A stretch of DNA of 64,000 bases from Mycobacterium adipatum (GTDB lineage: Bacteria; Actinomycetota; Actinomycetes; Mycobacteriales; Mycobacteriaceae): the NCBI RefSeq assembly GCF_001644575.1, contig NZ_CP015596.1, positions 5,456,001-5,520,000 of the forward strand. The letters are read 5' to 3'. A program made the position numbers and the translations under genes. The notes beneath the pieces were generated by a model, which saw only the letters and a program-made list of their open reading frames with translations, was not told where the DNA came from and did not search any database. Shown in pieces: positions 23,628 through 32,954 of the stretch; positions within the stretch are counted from its first letter, which is position 1, and every line of letters starts with the position of its first letter.

Positions 23628-24635
23628 CTATCCGTGCCGGTTGACGGTGTAGTCCACCAACGTCGCCAACGCAGCGCGGCCCGGCCCCTCGGGCAGATTC
23701 GCCAGCTCCTCGCGTGCCCGCACCGCGTAGTCGCGCACCGTTTCCTTGGCGCGCGCCATCCCCGGAGAGCGGCGCAGCAAGGTCAGCGCCTCGGCGACCT
23801 CGGCATCGTCGGAGATGGGCTTGGCCAGCAGCACCCGCAGCCGGTCCGCGTCGTCGCCGGACTCACGCAAGGCGTACAGCACCGGCAGGGTGTGCACGCC
23901 TTCACGCAGGTCAGTGCCCGGAACCTTGCCGGATTCGTCGGGATCGCTGTCGATGTCGATGATGTCGTCGGAGATCTGGAACGCCGTCCCGACGATGCCG
24001 CCGAGACGGGACAACCGCTCGATCTGCTCCTCGCCGGCACCGGAGAAGGTGGCACCGAAACGCCCCGACGCCGAGATCAGGCAGGCCGTCTTCTCGTAGA
24101 CCACCTTGAGGTAGTGCTCGATCTCATCGGTGCCCCCGGCCGCACCCCGGGTCTCCCGCATCTGACCGGTGACCAGCTGGGCGAATGTGTCCGCAATCAC
24201 GCGCACCGCGTCCGGTCCGAGCCGGGACACCAGACGGGACGCCGTCGCGAACAGGTAGTCGCCGGCCAGGATCGCGATGTTGTTGCCCCACCGCGCGTTG
24301 GCGCTGTCCGCACCGCGGCGCACCTGGGCCTCGTCCATCACATCGTCGTGATAGAGCGTGGCCAGGTGCACCAGTTCGATCACAGCGCCCGCGATCGTGA
24401 CGTCCTCATCCTCGGGGCGCGGCCCCAGCGAGCCCGACAGCACGGTGAATAGCGGCCGGAACCGCTTGCCGCCCGCCTTGAACAGATGCTGGACGGCCTC
24501 GGCCATCAACTCATCCGCCTTGCCCAGCTCGGTGGCCATCAGATCTTCGACGCGCGCCACTCCGTCGCGCACCTGCGCGGCGAATTCGGGATCCCCGAAG
24601 TCCACGCCCGCCACCACGCTCGCCGGTGTCCTCAT
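23628..24635 (-). CDS. grcC1: Long-chain polyprenyl diphosphate synthase (GrcC1-like)
   Basis: A 335-residue trans-prenyltransferase with both aspartate-rich motifs: DDVMD at 97-101 and DDIID about 130 residues later, plus GGKRFRP for diphosphate binding. It adds isopentenyl units to make the polyprenyl tail. Next to menJ and menG the product is probably the menaquinone side chain (nonaprenyl), which is inference. TATGTT six bases before the ATG suggests a leaderless message. It diverges from menJ with 53 bp between the starts. Confidence 0.88.
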   Translation of the reverse strand: MRTPASVVAGVDFGDPEFAAQVRDGVARVEDLMATELGKADELMAEAVQHLFKAGGKRFRPLFTVLSGSLGPRPEDEDVTIAGAVIELVHLATLYHDDVMDEAQVRRGADSANARWGNNIAILAGDYLFATASRLVSRLGPDAVRVIADTFAQLVTGQMRETRGAAGGTDEIEHYLKVVYEKTACLISASGRFGATFSGAGEEQIERLSRLGGIVGTAFQISDDIIDIDSDPDESGKVPGTDLREGVHTLPVLYALRESGDDADRLRVLLAKPISDDAEVAEALTLLRRSPGMARAKETVRDYAVRAREELANLPEGPGRAALATLVDYTVNRHG

Positions 24636-24641
24636 GCGTCC

Positions 24642-24647
24642 AACATA
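24642..24647 (-). promoter_or_regulatory. -10 box of leaderless grcC1 promoter
   Basis: TATGTT on the minus strand followed by six bases and ATG 24635. Confidence 0.45.
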
Positions 24648-24688
24648 CTGTGAGGTGTCGGGGATACAGCGGGCAGGAGCGGAGCGAC

Positions 24689-25906
24689 TTGATCAAGGCA
24701 GACGTCGTCGTCGTGGGCGCCGGGCCCGCCGGTTCCTCGGCGGCGGCGTGGGCGGCGCGCGCCGGCCGCGATGTGCTGGTCATCGACTCCGCGCAGTTTC
24801 CCAGGGACAAGGCCTGCGGCGACGGGCTGACCCCGCGGGCGGTCTCGGAGCTGCAACGCCTCGGCCTCGGCGACTGGCTGACCGGCCGGATCAGCCATCA
24901 CGGCTTGCGGATGTCCGGGTTCGGCGCCGACGTGGAGATCCCCTGGCCCGGCCCCTCGTTCCCGCCGACCAGTAGCGCCGTCCCCCGCACCGAGCTCGAC
25001 GACCGGATCCGCATGGTCGCCGCCGACGAAGGCGCGAAGATGATGCTCGGCACCAAAGTGGTTGACGGGCGTCACGACTCGTCCGGGCGGGTCTCGGAGT
25101 TGATCCTCGACGACGGCTCCACGGTCGGCGTGGGCGAACTGATCGTGGCCGACGGCGCGCGTTCCACACTGGGACGCGCGCTCGGGCGCAGCTGGCACCA
25201 GGAGACGGTGTACGGCGTGGCGGTGCGCGGCTACATCGCGAGCCCGCGCGCCAACGAGCCCTGGATCACCTCGCACCTCGAATTGCGTTCCCCGGAGGGC
25301 AAAGTGCTGCCCGGCTACGGCTGGATCTTCCCGTTGGGCAACGGCGAGGTGAACATCGGCGTCGGCGCACTGGCCACCGCGAAACGACCGTCGGACGCCG
25401 CACTACGGCCGCTGATGTCCTACTACTGCGATCTGCGCCGCGAGGAGTGGGGTTTCGAGGGCGGACCGCGAGCCGGGTTGTCCGCACTGCTGCCGATGGG
25501 TGGGGCGGTGTCGGGGGTGGCCGGACCGAACTGGATGTTGATCGGCGACGCCGCGGCGTGTGTGAACCCGCTCAACGGCGAGGGGATCGACTACGGCCTG
25601 GAGACCGGCCGCCTGGCCGCGCAACTACTGGGATCCGGCGACCTGAGGGCGGCGTGGCCGGCGGTGCTCACCGAGCACTACGCGCGCGGCTTCTCCGCGG
25701 CGCGACGACTGGCGCTGCTGCTGACATTGCCGCGGTTCCTGCCCGCGGTGGGCCCGGTGGCGATGCGCTCGCACTTCCTGATGAACGTGGCGGTGCGGAT
25801 GATGGGCAACCTGGTCACCGACGAGGACGAGGACTGGATCGCCCGGGTGTGGCGCTCGGCCGGCCTGGCCTCGCGCAGGTTCGACGAACGCAAACCGTTC
25901 TGCTGA
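24689..25906 (+). CDS. menJ: Menaquinone beta-isoprene reductase MenJ
   Basis: A 405-residue FAD enzyme of the geranylgeranyl reductase family. The FAD-binding Rossmann motif is VVVGAGPAGSSAAAWAARAG, followed by the PRDKACGDGLTPRAV signature and the second FAD site GDAAACVNPLNGEGIDYG. MenJ (Rv0561c in M. tuberculosis) saturates one isoprene unit of menaquinone-9, at the membrane surface. TTG 24689 with AGGAG/GGAG upstream is the best start; an earlier in-frame codon at 24626 would overlap the divergent grcC1 start. Confidence 0.9.
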   Translation: MIKADVVVVGAGPAGSSAAAWAARAGRDVLVIDSAQFPRDKACGDGLTPRAVSELQRLGLGDWLTGRISHHGLRMSGFGADVEIPWPGPSFPPTSSAVPRTELDDRIRMVAADEGAKMMLGTKVVDGRHDSSGRVSELILDDGSTVGVGELIVADGARSTLGRALGRSWHQETVYGVAVRGYIASPRANEPWITSHLELRSPEGKVLPGYGWIFPLGNGEVNIGVGALATAKRPSDAALRPLMSYYCDLRREEWGFEGGPRAGLSALLPMGGAVSGVAGPNWMLIGDAAACVNPLNGEGIDYGLETGRLAAQLLGSGDLRAAWPAVLTEHYARGFSAARRLALLLTLPRFLPAVGPVAMRSHFLMNVAVRMMGNLVTDEDEDWIARVWRSAGLASRRFDERKPFC

Positions 25907-25913
25907 TCCGCGC

Positions 25914-26195
25914 CTAGCGGTACTCGCACAGATAGGCCGTCTCGACCTCGACCCGTACCTTGAACGAGCTGTCGGCGGGAACAGTGAATTGTGTTCCCGC
26001 GGAATAGGTTTGCCAGTCATCCGCACCGGGCAACTGCACGGTCAGCGCACCGGACACCACGGTCATGATCTCCAGCTGCGAGGTGCCGAACTCATACTCC
26101 CCGACCGCCATGACGCCCACGGTCGCGGGTCCGTCGGCCGGGGCGAAGGCGATCGACGCGACGGCACCGTCGAAGTACTCATTGACTTTGAACAT
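25914..26195 (-). CDS. ppnP: Pyrimidine/purine nucleoside phosphorylase PpnP
   Basis: A 93-residue single-domain cupin of the former UPF0345/YaiE family, full length. Features are the opening [44 protein letters not shown] and [11 protein letters not shown]. The family splits nucleosides with phosphate into base and ribose 1-phosphate. TAGTCT six bases before the ATG marks a likely leaderless promoter. It converges on menJ, with 7 bp between the stops. Confidence 0.92.
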   Translation of the reverse strand: MFKVNEYFDGAVASIAFAPADGPATVGVMAVGEYEFGTSQLEIMTVVSGALTVQLPGADDWQTYSAGTQFTVPADSSFKVRVEVETAYLCEYR

Positions 26196-26201
26196 GCGCG
26201 A

Positions 26202-26207
26202 AGACTA
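26202..26207 (-). promoter_or_regulatory. -10 box of leaderless ppnP promoter
   Basis: TAGTCT on the minus strand, six bases before ATG 26195. Confidence 0.45.
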
Positions 26208-26260
26208 GCGAGTGCCTGCCCGCGGATCGCGATGAGCCCGCCCAATCGGGATGGCCGGGG

Positions 26261-27208
26261 TCAGACCACGTACTTGTGCACGCCGAGCATCGCGTTCTCA
26301 TCGGCGGGTTCGCGGGTGCAGTCCCGCAGTGCCGATGACGCGGCGTCGACATCGATGCCGGTGCCGATCAGGACCAGTGTGGTGCCCCGCCCGGCCGCAC
26401 CCCGCTTCTCGAAGCGCAGCGAGCTGCCCACCAGCTGAACGGAATAGCGGCCGCCGGCACCGAAATCCACGAAACCCTTTGCGCGATAGAGCCCCGCGGG
26501 CCGGTCGTGCAGGAACGCCAGGAAGCGGCGCGGGTTCACCGGCTCGTCGGCGCTGAACTCCACACTCTGATACTCGGGGTGGTCGTGGTGATGATCGTCG
26601 TCCAAGAGCAGCTCATCCAGTGACAGCTGCGCCGGACGCTCCCTTCGCTGCACGGGGGGGTCGATCAGCAGGGCGGGGTCCACCCGGGCGAAATCCGTGT
26701 ACACCATGGGAACTCGGGGGTTCTCGGCGCGTACCGCGGCCGCCACCGCGTCGGCGTCACCATCGGAGGCCTTGTTGAGCACCACCAGGTCGGCCACCCG
26801 CACCCCGTGGCCCAGCTCGGCCGGCTGGGCGGTATCGACCACCAGCACCAGCCCGGCGTAGTGGAACCGGTCATCGCCCGCGCTGGCGATGGTGCGCGCC
26901 AGCACCGGCGGCTCGGCGATACCGCTGGCCTCCACCACGATCAGGTCCAGTGCGGGCCGGACCGCGGCGAGCCGGCCCAGCATCTCGGCGGCTTCGGATG
27001 CGTCGACCGCGCAGCAGATGCACCCGTTGGACAGCGAGGCCATCGCGTCGACCTGCCCCGCCACGAACATCGCATCGATGTTCACCGCGCCGAAATCGTT
27101 GACCAGCGCCCCGATCCGCACGCCGCGGCTGTTCCGCAGCAGGTGGTTGAGCAACGTCGTCTTGCCGGCCCCGAGGAAACCGGCAAGCGCCAGGACCGGA
27201 ACGCTCAC
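26261..27208 (-). CDS. CobW/COG0523 GTP-dependent metal chaperone
   Basis: A 315-residue G3E GTPase. The P-loop is GFLGAGKTTLL, and NGCICCAV carries the CxCC metal site typical of the group. A histidine-rich loop (DDDHHHDHPE) lies about two thirds along, before the CobW C-terminal domain. Such proteins deliver zinc or cobalt to client proteins; the client is unknown. The GTG start overlaps the menG stop by one base (TAGTG), so the two genes are translated together. An upstream in-frame extension into menG is unlikely. Confidence 0.88.
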   Translation of the reverse strand: MSVPVLALAGFLGAGKTTLLNHLLRNSRGVRIGALVNDFGAVNIDAMFVAGQVDAMASLSNGCICCAVDASEAAEMLGRLAAVRPALDLIVVEASGIAEPPVLARTIASAGDDRFHYAGLVLVVDTAQPAELGHGVRVADLVVLNKASDGDADAVAAAVRAENPRVPMVYTDFARVDPALLIDPPVQRRERPAQLSLDELLLDDDHHHDHPEYQSVEFSADEPVNPRRFLAFLHDRPAGLYRAKGFVDFGAGGRYSVQLVGSSLRFEKRGAAGRGTTLVLIGTGIDVDAASSALRDCTREPADENAMLGVHKYVV

Positions 27209-27903
27209 TACGACGCGTGCGGTTTGACCGCGGCGTGCAGCGCGACGATCCCACCCGTCAGGTTGCGCCACCGCACCGACTCCCAGCCGGCCTCGCGGAT
27301 CCGGTCGGCGAGCTGCGGCTGCGTCGGCCAGGCCCGGATCGACTCCGCCAGATACACATAGGCGTCCGGATTACTCGACACCGTGCGCGCCATCATGGGC
27401 AGCGCCTGCATCAGGTACTCCTTGTAGACGGTGGCGAACAGAGCGTTGGTCGGCGTGGAGAACTCACACACCACCAGCCGCCCGCCCGGGCGCGTCACCC
27501 GGGCCATCTCCCGCAGCCCCGCCACATGGTCGACCACATTGCGCAGCCCGAAACTGATGGTCACCGCGTCGAACGAATCGTCGGCGAAGGGCAGCTTCGT
27601 CGCGTCGGCGCCCACCCTGGGGACGTTGCGGGAGGCACCGGCGGCCAACATGCCGACCGAGAAGTCCGCGGCGACGCACCACGCCCCCGAGGTCGCCAGT
27701 TCGACCGTCGACACCGCGGTACCGGCCGCCAGGTCCAGCACCGCGTCCCCGGGACCGATGCCCAGCGCCGAGCGGGTCTCGCGCCGCCAGAATCTGTCCT
27801 GCCCCAGCGACATCACCGTGTTGGTGATGTCGTAGCGGCGGGCCACGCCGTCGAACATCGACGCGACCTCGTGCGGGTCCTTCTCCAGCGATGCCCTACT
27901 CAC
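27208..27903 (-). CDS. menG: Demethylmenaquinone methyltransferase
   Basis: A 231-residue SAM-dependent methyltransferase of the UbiE/MenG family. Family motifs are [12 protein letters not shown] near the start, [12 protein letters not shown] (SAM motif I), [10 protein letters not shown] and [14 protein letters not shown]. It methylates demethylmenaquinone, the last core step of menaquinone synthesis. GTG 27903 has no ribosome site but TAGTTT seven bases upstream, suggesting a leaderless message. The metal chaperone gene follows with a one-base overlap. Confidence 0.93.
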   Translation of the reverse strand: MSRASLEKDPHEVASMFDGVARRYDITNTVMSLGQDRFWRRETRSALGIGPGDAVLDLAAGTAVSTVELATSGAWCVAADFSVGMLAAGASRNVPRVGADATKLPFADDSFDAVTISFGLRNVVDHVAGLREMARVTRPGGRLVVCEFSTPTNALFATVYKEYLMQALPMMARTVSSNPDAYVYLAESIRAWPTQPQLADRIREAGWESVRWRNLTGGIVALHAAVKPHAS

Positions 27904-27910
27904 CGAATTA

Positions 27911-27916
27911 AAACTA
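27911..27916 (-). promoter_or_regulatory. -10 box of leaderless menG promoter
   Basis: TAGTTT on the minus strand, seven bases before GTG 27903. Confidence 0.45.
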
Positions 27917-28001
27917 CCTGTGAGTCCCGAGGTTCCGGGAATGGGGATTGCGTGATGTCGTTGGTAACGCAGGGACACGAGCCGACAAAGAGGAGAGCGA
28001 C

Positions 28002-28826
28002 ATGGCGCAGAAGGTCTGGTTCATCACCGGCACATCACGCGGCTTCGGCCGGGAGTGGGCGATCGCCGCCCTGCAGCGCGGCGACAAGGTGGCCGCCACC
28101 GCCCGCGACACCGCATCCCTGGACGACCTGGTGACCACCTACGGCGAGGCGATCCTGCCGCTGCAGCTCGACGTCACCGACCGGGACGCCGACTTCGCCG
28201 CCGTGCGCCAAGCCCACGAGCATTTCGGGCGGCTCGACGTCGTGGTCAACAACGCCGGGTACGGACAGTTCGGGTTCATCGAGGAACTTTCCGAGGCCGA
28301 GGCGCGCGACCAGATCGAGACGAATGTGTTCGGCGCGCTGTGGGTGACCCAGGCCGCGCTGCCCTACCTGCGGGCCCAGCGCAGCGGGCACATCATCCAG
28401 GTGTCCTCCATCGGGGGGATCACCGCGTTCCAGAACGTCGGCATTTACCACGCCTCCAAGTGGGCGCTGGAGGGCTTCTCGCAGTCGTTGGCCCAGGAGA
28501 TCGCCGGATTCGGCATCCACGTCACGCTGATCGAGCCGGGCGGGTTCGACACCGACTGGGCCGGGTCCTCGGCCCGGCACGCGACACCCCTGCCGGAGTA
28601 CGCCGACGCCCACGCCCAGGCCCAGGCGGCCAGGGCCAAGCGCACCGCGAAATCGGGCGACCCGCAGGCCTCGGCGGCCGCGGTGCTCAAGATCGTCGAC
28701 GCCGAGCAGCCCCCGCTGCGGGTGTTCTTCGGGGAGATCCCGCTGCAGCTGGCCGAGGCCGATTACGCGCAGCGACTGGCGACCTGGCGGGAATGGCAGC
28801 CGGTGTCGATCGAGGCTCAGGGCTGA
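28002..28826 (+). CDS. Short-chain dehydrogenase/reductase
   Basis: A 274-residue classical SDR. The cofactor motif TGTSRGFG is at residues 9-16, NNAG about 80, and the active-site Ser, Tyr and Lys are in VSSIGG and YHASK. The substrate is unknown; the sequence type is close to oxidoreductases often annotated as ketoacyl-type reductases. AGGAG six bases before the ATG fixes the start. It diverges from menG with 98 bp between the starts. A long inverted repeat follows at 28845. Confidence 0.88.
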   Translation: MAQKVWFITGTSRGFGREWAIAALQRGDKVAATARDTASLDDLVTTYGEAILPLQLDVTDRDADFAAVRQAHEHFGRLDVVVNNAGYGQFGFIEELSEAEARDQIETNVFGALWVTQAALPYLRAQRSGHIIQVSSIGGITAFQNVGIYHASKWALEGFSQSLAQEIAGFGIHVTLIEPGGFDTDWAGSSARHATPLPEYADAHAQAQAARAKRTAKSGDPQASAAAVLKIVDAEQPPLRVFFGEIPLQLAEADYAQRLATWREWQPVSIEAQG

Positions 28827-28844
28827 TTCCCGCCGCCTCCCGCC

Positions 28845-28904
28845 GCGAGCAGACACAAAGGGCCGCCATATTGCCCTTTTTGGCGACCCTTTGTGTCTGC
28901 TCGC
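28845..28904. repeat. 18-bp inverted repeat with long loop (terminator or intergenic repeat)
   Basis: 28845-28862 pairs perfectly with 28887-28904 around a 24-base loop that can fold further. It lies between two convergent genes (ends at 28826 and 28915), so it may end both transcripts. The AGCAGACACAAA motif resembles palindromic repeats scattered in mycobacterial intergenic DNA. Confidence 0.7.
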
Positions 28905-28914
28905 CGGAGATGGG

Positions 28915-30504
28915 TCAGGGGTTGCGCACGGCCAGGTAGTGCTCGGAGACGGGCACCCCGTCGGTGTAGCGCTCCACGGCCTGTTCGATCAGCAGGTCCT
29001 GGCCGGTGAGCCGGGTGTGGTGCTGGTGCATGTGCTCACCCCAGGACCGCACCACGAACGTCTCGACGTACGTCGATTCGCGTTCCACGCTGCGGAACAG
29101 CCGCCACTGCGACGCCCCGGTGCGTTGCCGGGACCGGCCCAGGACGTCCATCGCGGCGAGGAAGTCCCGCTCGTCCTCGGGCGCCACCCGGTAGGAGGTG
29201 AGCACCAGCACCGGTCCGTCCAGCGGAGCCGGATCGAAGACCACGTTCGGCTCGGGCCAGTGCGAGGACGGGGTGAGGTCGAGATCGCCGGTCCTGGCGT
29301 GCAACGGCCACCACAGCGAGGACAGTCCGCACACCACCAGAAACCCGGCGCTGATCAGCAGGCTGGTCACACTGCTGGTGGCGGCGGCCACCAGCCCCCA
29401 CACCAGCGAACCCACCGCCTGCCCGCCCATGAACACCAGCTGATACACCGACAGGCCGCGGGCACGCACCCAGGCCGGCAGGCTCAGCTGCATCGACGCG
29501 TTGAGCGTCGACAGCGACAGCAGCCAGGACGCGCCGCCGACCAGCAGTGCCAGCAGCACCGCGACGAAGTTGGGCACCAACGCCAGCACCGCGGTGGTCA
29601 GCGCGAAACCCACGGCCGCGGTGGTCAGCAGCGCGTTCTGGCCGAACCGGGTCCGCAGCCGCGACAACAGGAAAGCGCCGAGCACCGCGCCGGCACCGAG
29701 TGCACCCAGCAGCAGCCCGTAGCCCGATGACGACAGGCCGAGCCGGTTACTCGCGATCACCGGCAGCAGCCCCCACAACGCGCTGGCCGGCGCCACGAAC
29801 AGCGCCGCCCGCAGCAGGATCCGCCGCACGATCGGTGAGCTGCGGATGAAGCGCCCGCCCGCGCTCAGGGCGGCCAGGGCGCGCTCGGGCGGTTCGCTGC
29901 GTTCCACCGTGGCGGGACGCCAGACGAAGAGCACGATCACGATCCCGGCGAAGGACACGGCGTTGAGCGCGAAGACCAGGGTCGGCCCGGACAGCGACAC
30001 CAGCACCCCGGCGACGGCGGGCCCGATCGCCCTGGCCAGGTTGATGCTCATGCTGCCCAGCGCCGCCGCGGCCGGGATCTGCTGGGCGGGAACGAGATCG
30101 GGCTGGATGGCCTGCCAGGCCGGCGCCACCAGCGCCTGCCCACACCCGATCATGAACAACAAGGTCAGCAGCACCGCCGGAGTCGTCAGCCCGGCGCCGG
30201 TGAGCGCGGCGAGCAGACCCACACCCGCGGCCATCGCGCCCTGGGTGGCAATCAGCAGCCGACGCCGGTCGATGAGGTCGGCCAGCGCGCCGGACGGCAG
30301 CGCCAGCAGCATCACCGGCAGTGTGGTCGCGGTCTGCACCAGGGGCACCAGCACCGCGGCACGCGGGTCGGCCACGAGCATCCACTGCGCGCCGACGGTC
30401 TGCATCCAGGTGCCGAGGTTGGACACCAGCTGCGCGATCCACAGCGCGCGGTAGACCGGGGATCGCAGCGGCGCCCACGTGGAGGTGGACGGTGCCGATC
30501 CCAT
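28915..30504 (-). CDS. MFS transporter with C-terminal monooxygenase-like domain
   Basis: A 529-residue protein with about eleven or twelve membrane helices up to residue 405, of the MFS_3 transmembrane effector type (LWIAQLVSNLGTWMQTVGAQW, DLIDRRRLL). The last 100 residues are soluble and look like an antibiotic-biosynthesis-monooxygenase (ABM) ferredoxin-like domain (SYRVAPEDERDFLAAMDVLG ... TYVETFVVRSWGEHMHQH). Drug or siderophore export is possible. No ribosome site of standard form is seen before ATG 30504 apart from a G-run. Confidence 0.82.
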   Translation of the reverse strand: MGSAPSTSTWAPLRSPVYRALWIAQLVSNLGTWMQTVGAQWMLVADPRAAVLVPLVQTATTLPVMLLALPSGALADLIDRRRLLIATQGAMAAGVGLLAALTGAGLTTPAVLLTLLFMIGCGQALVAPAWQAIQPDLVPAQQIPAAAALGSMSINLARAIGPAVAGVLVSLSGPTLVFALNAVSFAGIVIVLFVWRPATVERSEPPERALAALSAGGRFIRSSPIVRRILLRAALFVAPASALWGLLPVIASNRLGLSSSGYGLLLGALGAGAVLGAFLLSRLRTRFGQNALLTTAAVGFALTTAVLALVPNFVAVLLALLVGGASWLLSLSTLNASMQLSLPAWVRARGLSVYQLVFMGGQAVGSLVWGLVAAATSSVTSLLISAGFLVVCGLSSLWWPLHARTGDLDLTPSSHWPEPNVVFDPAPLDGPVLVLTSYRVAPEDERDFLAAMDVLGRSRQRTGASQWRLFRSVERESTYVETFVVRSWGEHMHQHHTRLTGQDLLIEQAVERYTDGVPVSEHYLAVRNP

Positions 30505-30559
30505 CGTTGCCCCCCACCGTCTTTTTCGACCACTCTAGAGGGGCGGTCGGGCAGATTCG

Positions 30560-31687
30560 CTAGGCGGCCTTGCGGTGTCGCTGACCGATCACCGACTCGT
30601 AGTGTCCGAGCAGCTCGTCGCATACCGCCGGCCAGGTGCGGGCGAGCACGCTGCGCCGGGCGGCGGCCGAGTACCGGGCCCGCTCGGCGACCAGGTGATC
30701 GACGGCACCACAGAGCCGGGTCTCGAATTCACCGACACCCAACAGCAGACCGGTGTGCATCGGGGTGACCAGGTCGCGCGGCCCGCCGGCGTCGGGGGCG
30801 ATCACCGGCAGGCCGGAGGCCATCGCCTCCTGCACGGCCTGGCAGAACGTCTCGTGTTCGCCGGGGTGCACGAAGACATCCATGCTGGCATATGCCGCGG
30901 CCAGTGCCGCGCCGCGCAGCTCCCCGGTGAAAACCGCTGCCGGCATCAACGATTCGAGTTTGCCCCGGTCGACCCCGTCGCCGACGATGACGACCTGCAG
31001 GTCGTCGCGGGCGGCCACGGTGGCCAGCCGCTCCACGTGCTTCTCCGGCGCAAGCCTGCCGACGAAACCGACCACCGGCTTCCCGGCCGGCGACCACGCC
31101 GCCCGCAGCGACTCGTCGCGCGCCGACGGCACGAAGCCGGTGATGTCGACACCGCGCCCCCACTTGTGCAGTCGCGGAATACCATGGGCAGCAAGATTTT
31201 CCATCGCCGAGGTGGACGGCGCCAGGGTACGGTCGGCCTTGCTGTGCAGCCGGCGAGTCCAGGCCCAAGACGCCCGCGACAACACGCCCACACCGTAACT
31301 CTCGGCGAACCCCGCGACATCGGTCTGAAACACCGCCACCGCGGGCACGCCGAGGTGACGGGCGGCGTGCACGCCACCCCAGCCCAGCAGCGCCGGCGAG
31401 GCCAGATGCACCACGTCGGGGTCGAAACCACGTAGCACGCCCACGATCCGAGGTAGGGGCACACCGAGCGGCAGCGAGGTCACCTTCGGGAACATGTGGG
31501 CGGGCACCCGGTGCACGCGCACACCGTCGTGCACGCGGTCCGCGGGCGGCTGGCCGCGCGGCGTGTCCGGCGCGATGACCAGAACTTCGTGGCCGGTGCG
31601 CCGGAGATGCTCGATCACCCGAAGCACCGAATTGGTCACGCCGTTGACGTTCGGGAGGAAGGACTCGGCAACGATTGCAACGCGCAC
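30560..31687 (-). CDS. mgtA: GDP-mannose-dependent alpha-mannosyltransferase MgtA
   Basis: A 375-residue GT4 glycosyltransferase. The N-terminal domain starts [19 protein letters not shown]; the C-terminal donor site has [15 protein letters not shown] and [23 protein letters not shown], with the E-x7-E motif. It corresponds in sequence type and position to Rv0557 (MgtA, once called PimB), which mannosylates a glucuronyl-diacylglycerol lipid for lipomannan-like products at the inner membrane face. GTG 31687 is used; GACAGT six bases upstream may be a weak -10, and the frame is open to 31753. Confidence 0.86.
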   Translation of the reverse strand: MRVAIVAESFLPNVNGVTNSVLRVIEHLRRTGHEVLVIAPDTPRGQPPADRVHDGVRVHRVPAHMFPKVTSLPLGVPLPRIVGVLRGFDPDVVHLASPALLGWGGVHAARHLGVPAVAVFQTDVAGFAESYGVGVLSRASWAWTRRLHSKADRTLAPSTSAMENLAAHGIPRLHKWGRGVDITGFVPSARDESLRAAWSPAGKPVVGFVGRLAPEKHVERLATVAARDDLQVVIVGDGVDRGKLESLMPAAVFTGELRGAALAAAYASMDVFVHPGEHETFCQAVQEAMASGLPVIAPDAGGPRDLVTPMHTGLLLGVGEFETRLCGAVDHLVAERARYSAAARRSVLARTWPAVCDELLGHYESVIGQRHRKAA

Positions 31688-31761
31688 AGGTGGACTGTCG
31701 CACCGCCGGTTAACAGCACGGTTGCGTGCGGGCATATGGCATGCGAACACCACGACAGCGG

Positions 31762-31767
31762 TACGGT
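31762..31767 (+). promoter_or_regulatory. -10 box of leaderless promoter
   Basis: TACGGT six bases before the GTG at 31774. Confidence 0.35.
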
Positions 31768-31773
31768 GGCGTC

Positions 31774-32445
31774 GTGCATCGAATGTTGGCCTTGCTCACC
31801 GGTTTGACGCTGCTGACCGCGGTGGGCTGCACACGCCAGATCGAAGGTAGCGCCCAGTCCGATCCCAACAAGCCGTTGACGCAGGTGAGTGAGGACGGCT
31901 TCGGCATCCGAGCCGGATTCGACGACGCACCCGTGCAGATCGAGATCTTCGCCGAACCGCAATGCACGCACTGCGCGGACCTGCAGCACGACTTCGGGGA
32001 ATCGATCCGGGGCCATCTCGCCGGCGGTCGGCTTGCCGTCACCTACCGGCCGATGACGTTCCTGGAGATGTCGGGCTCGCACTACTCCGAGCGGGTCAGC
32101 AACGCACTGTTCGTGGCGGCGCAGGACGGCCGCACCCCGGCGGTGGCGTTCCAGAAATTCGTCGAGGAACTCTGGGCCGACCAGGACCCCTCCGGCAAGG
32201 GCCCGACCGACGACGAGCTGGCCGACAAGGCCCGCACCGCCGGGATACCCGATGAGTTGGTGCAACGCATCGCCGACGGGGAGGCCGCGGTGGACGCCGT
32301 GGAGATGGATGAGACCAACTACGACTACCTGTACCTGGTCGACTCGGTCAACACCGGCACACCGACGGTGTTCGACCTGGTGAACGACGAAAAGGTCGAC
32401 ATCTACGACAAGGACTGGCTCGACAAACTGGTCGCGTCGTCCTGA
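31774..32445 (+). CDS. DsbA-fold thioredoxin-like lipoprotein
   Basis: A 223-residue exported protein. The signal sequence ends in a lipobox, LLTAVGC, so the cysteine near residue 18 would carry the lipid anchor. The mature part has a thioredoxin/DsbA-like fold with CTHC in [15 protein letters not shown] as redox pair and a cis-proline loop [10 protein letters not shown] near the end. It should make or reduce disulfides in exported proteins. GTG 31774 follows a TACGGT box; ATG 31783 is the alternative. Its last 43 bases overlap the convergent gene. Confidence 0.85.
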   Translation: MHRMLALLTGLTLLTAVGCTRQIEGSAQSDPNKPLTQVSEDGFGIRAGFDDAPVQIEIFAEPQCTHCADLQHDFGESIRGHLAGGRLAVTYRPMTFLEMSGSHYSERVSNALFVAAQDGRTPAVAFQKFVEELWADQDPSGKGPTDDELADKARTAGIPDELVQRIADGEAAVDAVEMDETNYDYLYLVDSVNTGTPTVFDLVNDEKVDIYDKDWLDKLVASS

Positions 32446-32954
32446 TCCTGGCCGTCGCCCTCCTCGATCCGCCGGGCGATCACCGCCACCACCAGCAGCG
32501 CCGTCCCGGCGATCAGCCAGCCCAGCACCGCGATCGATCCGGCCGGGATGATGGACAGCGCCGCGTTACGGTGCTGCACGCGCACCAGGTCGGGATCCGA
32601 GCGGTCGTACTCGACATAGATCCGCATCCCGGTGTCGAGTTCGGAGGGATAGAGCACACCCAGCTCCGGCCGGTAAGTGACCCGGTCGGGGGTGACGAAC
32701 TCGATGGTCGAGCGCCGCGGGCCGGCGTCGAGCACCTCGGCGGCCGCCACACCCATATCGGCCTCGATCCGGCGGTCGTTCTCCCACGCGCCCAGCACCA
32801 GCAGCACCGACTGGAACGTCACCAGAGCTGCGCCCAGGATGATGCCGACCCGCACCCGCCGGATGACCCGCTGGGAGCGGGTTTCGGTGCCGTCCCCGAA
32901 CATTCGCGGAACCCGGTGCCACCACCGGCTTTTCAGCGTGGCCAGCAGCTGCAC
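32403..32954 (-). CDS. DUF3592-type membrane protein
   Basis: A 183-residue protein with membrane helices at about 37-56 and 137-160 and a beta-rich extracytoplasmic domain between (TIEFVTPDRVTYRPELGVLYPSEL), as in DUF3592 proteins; an acidic tail follows. It matches Rv0556 in position between mgtA and menD. The start shares one base with the menD stop region, so it is coupled to menD. The role is unknown. The 3' end overlaps the lipoprotein gene by 43 bases in convergent orientation. Confidence 0.82.
   Translation of the reverse strand: MQLLATLKSRWWHRVPRMFGDGTETRSQRVIRRVRVGIILGAALVTFQSVLLVLGAWENDRRIEADMGVAAAEVLDAGPRRSTIEFVTPDRVTYRPELGVLYPSELDTGMRIYVEYDRSDPDLVRVQHRNAALSIIPAGSIAVLGWLIAGTALLVVAVIARRIEEGDGQDQDDATSLSSQSLS

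Noticed and set aside
24626..24688. Upstream start for menJ
   Set aside because: It would overlap the divergent grcC1 start and adds unconserved residues; TTG 24689 has a ribosome site.
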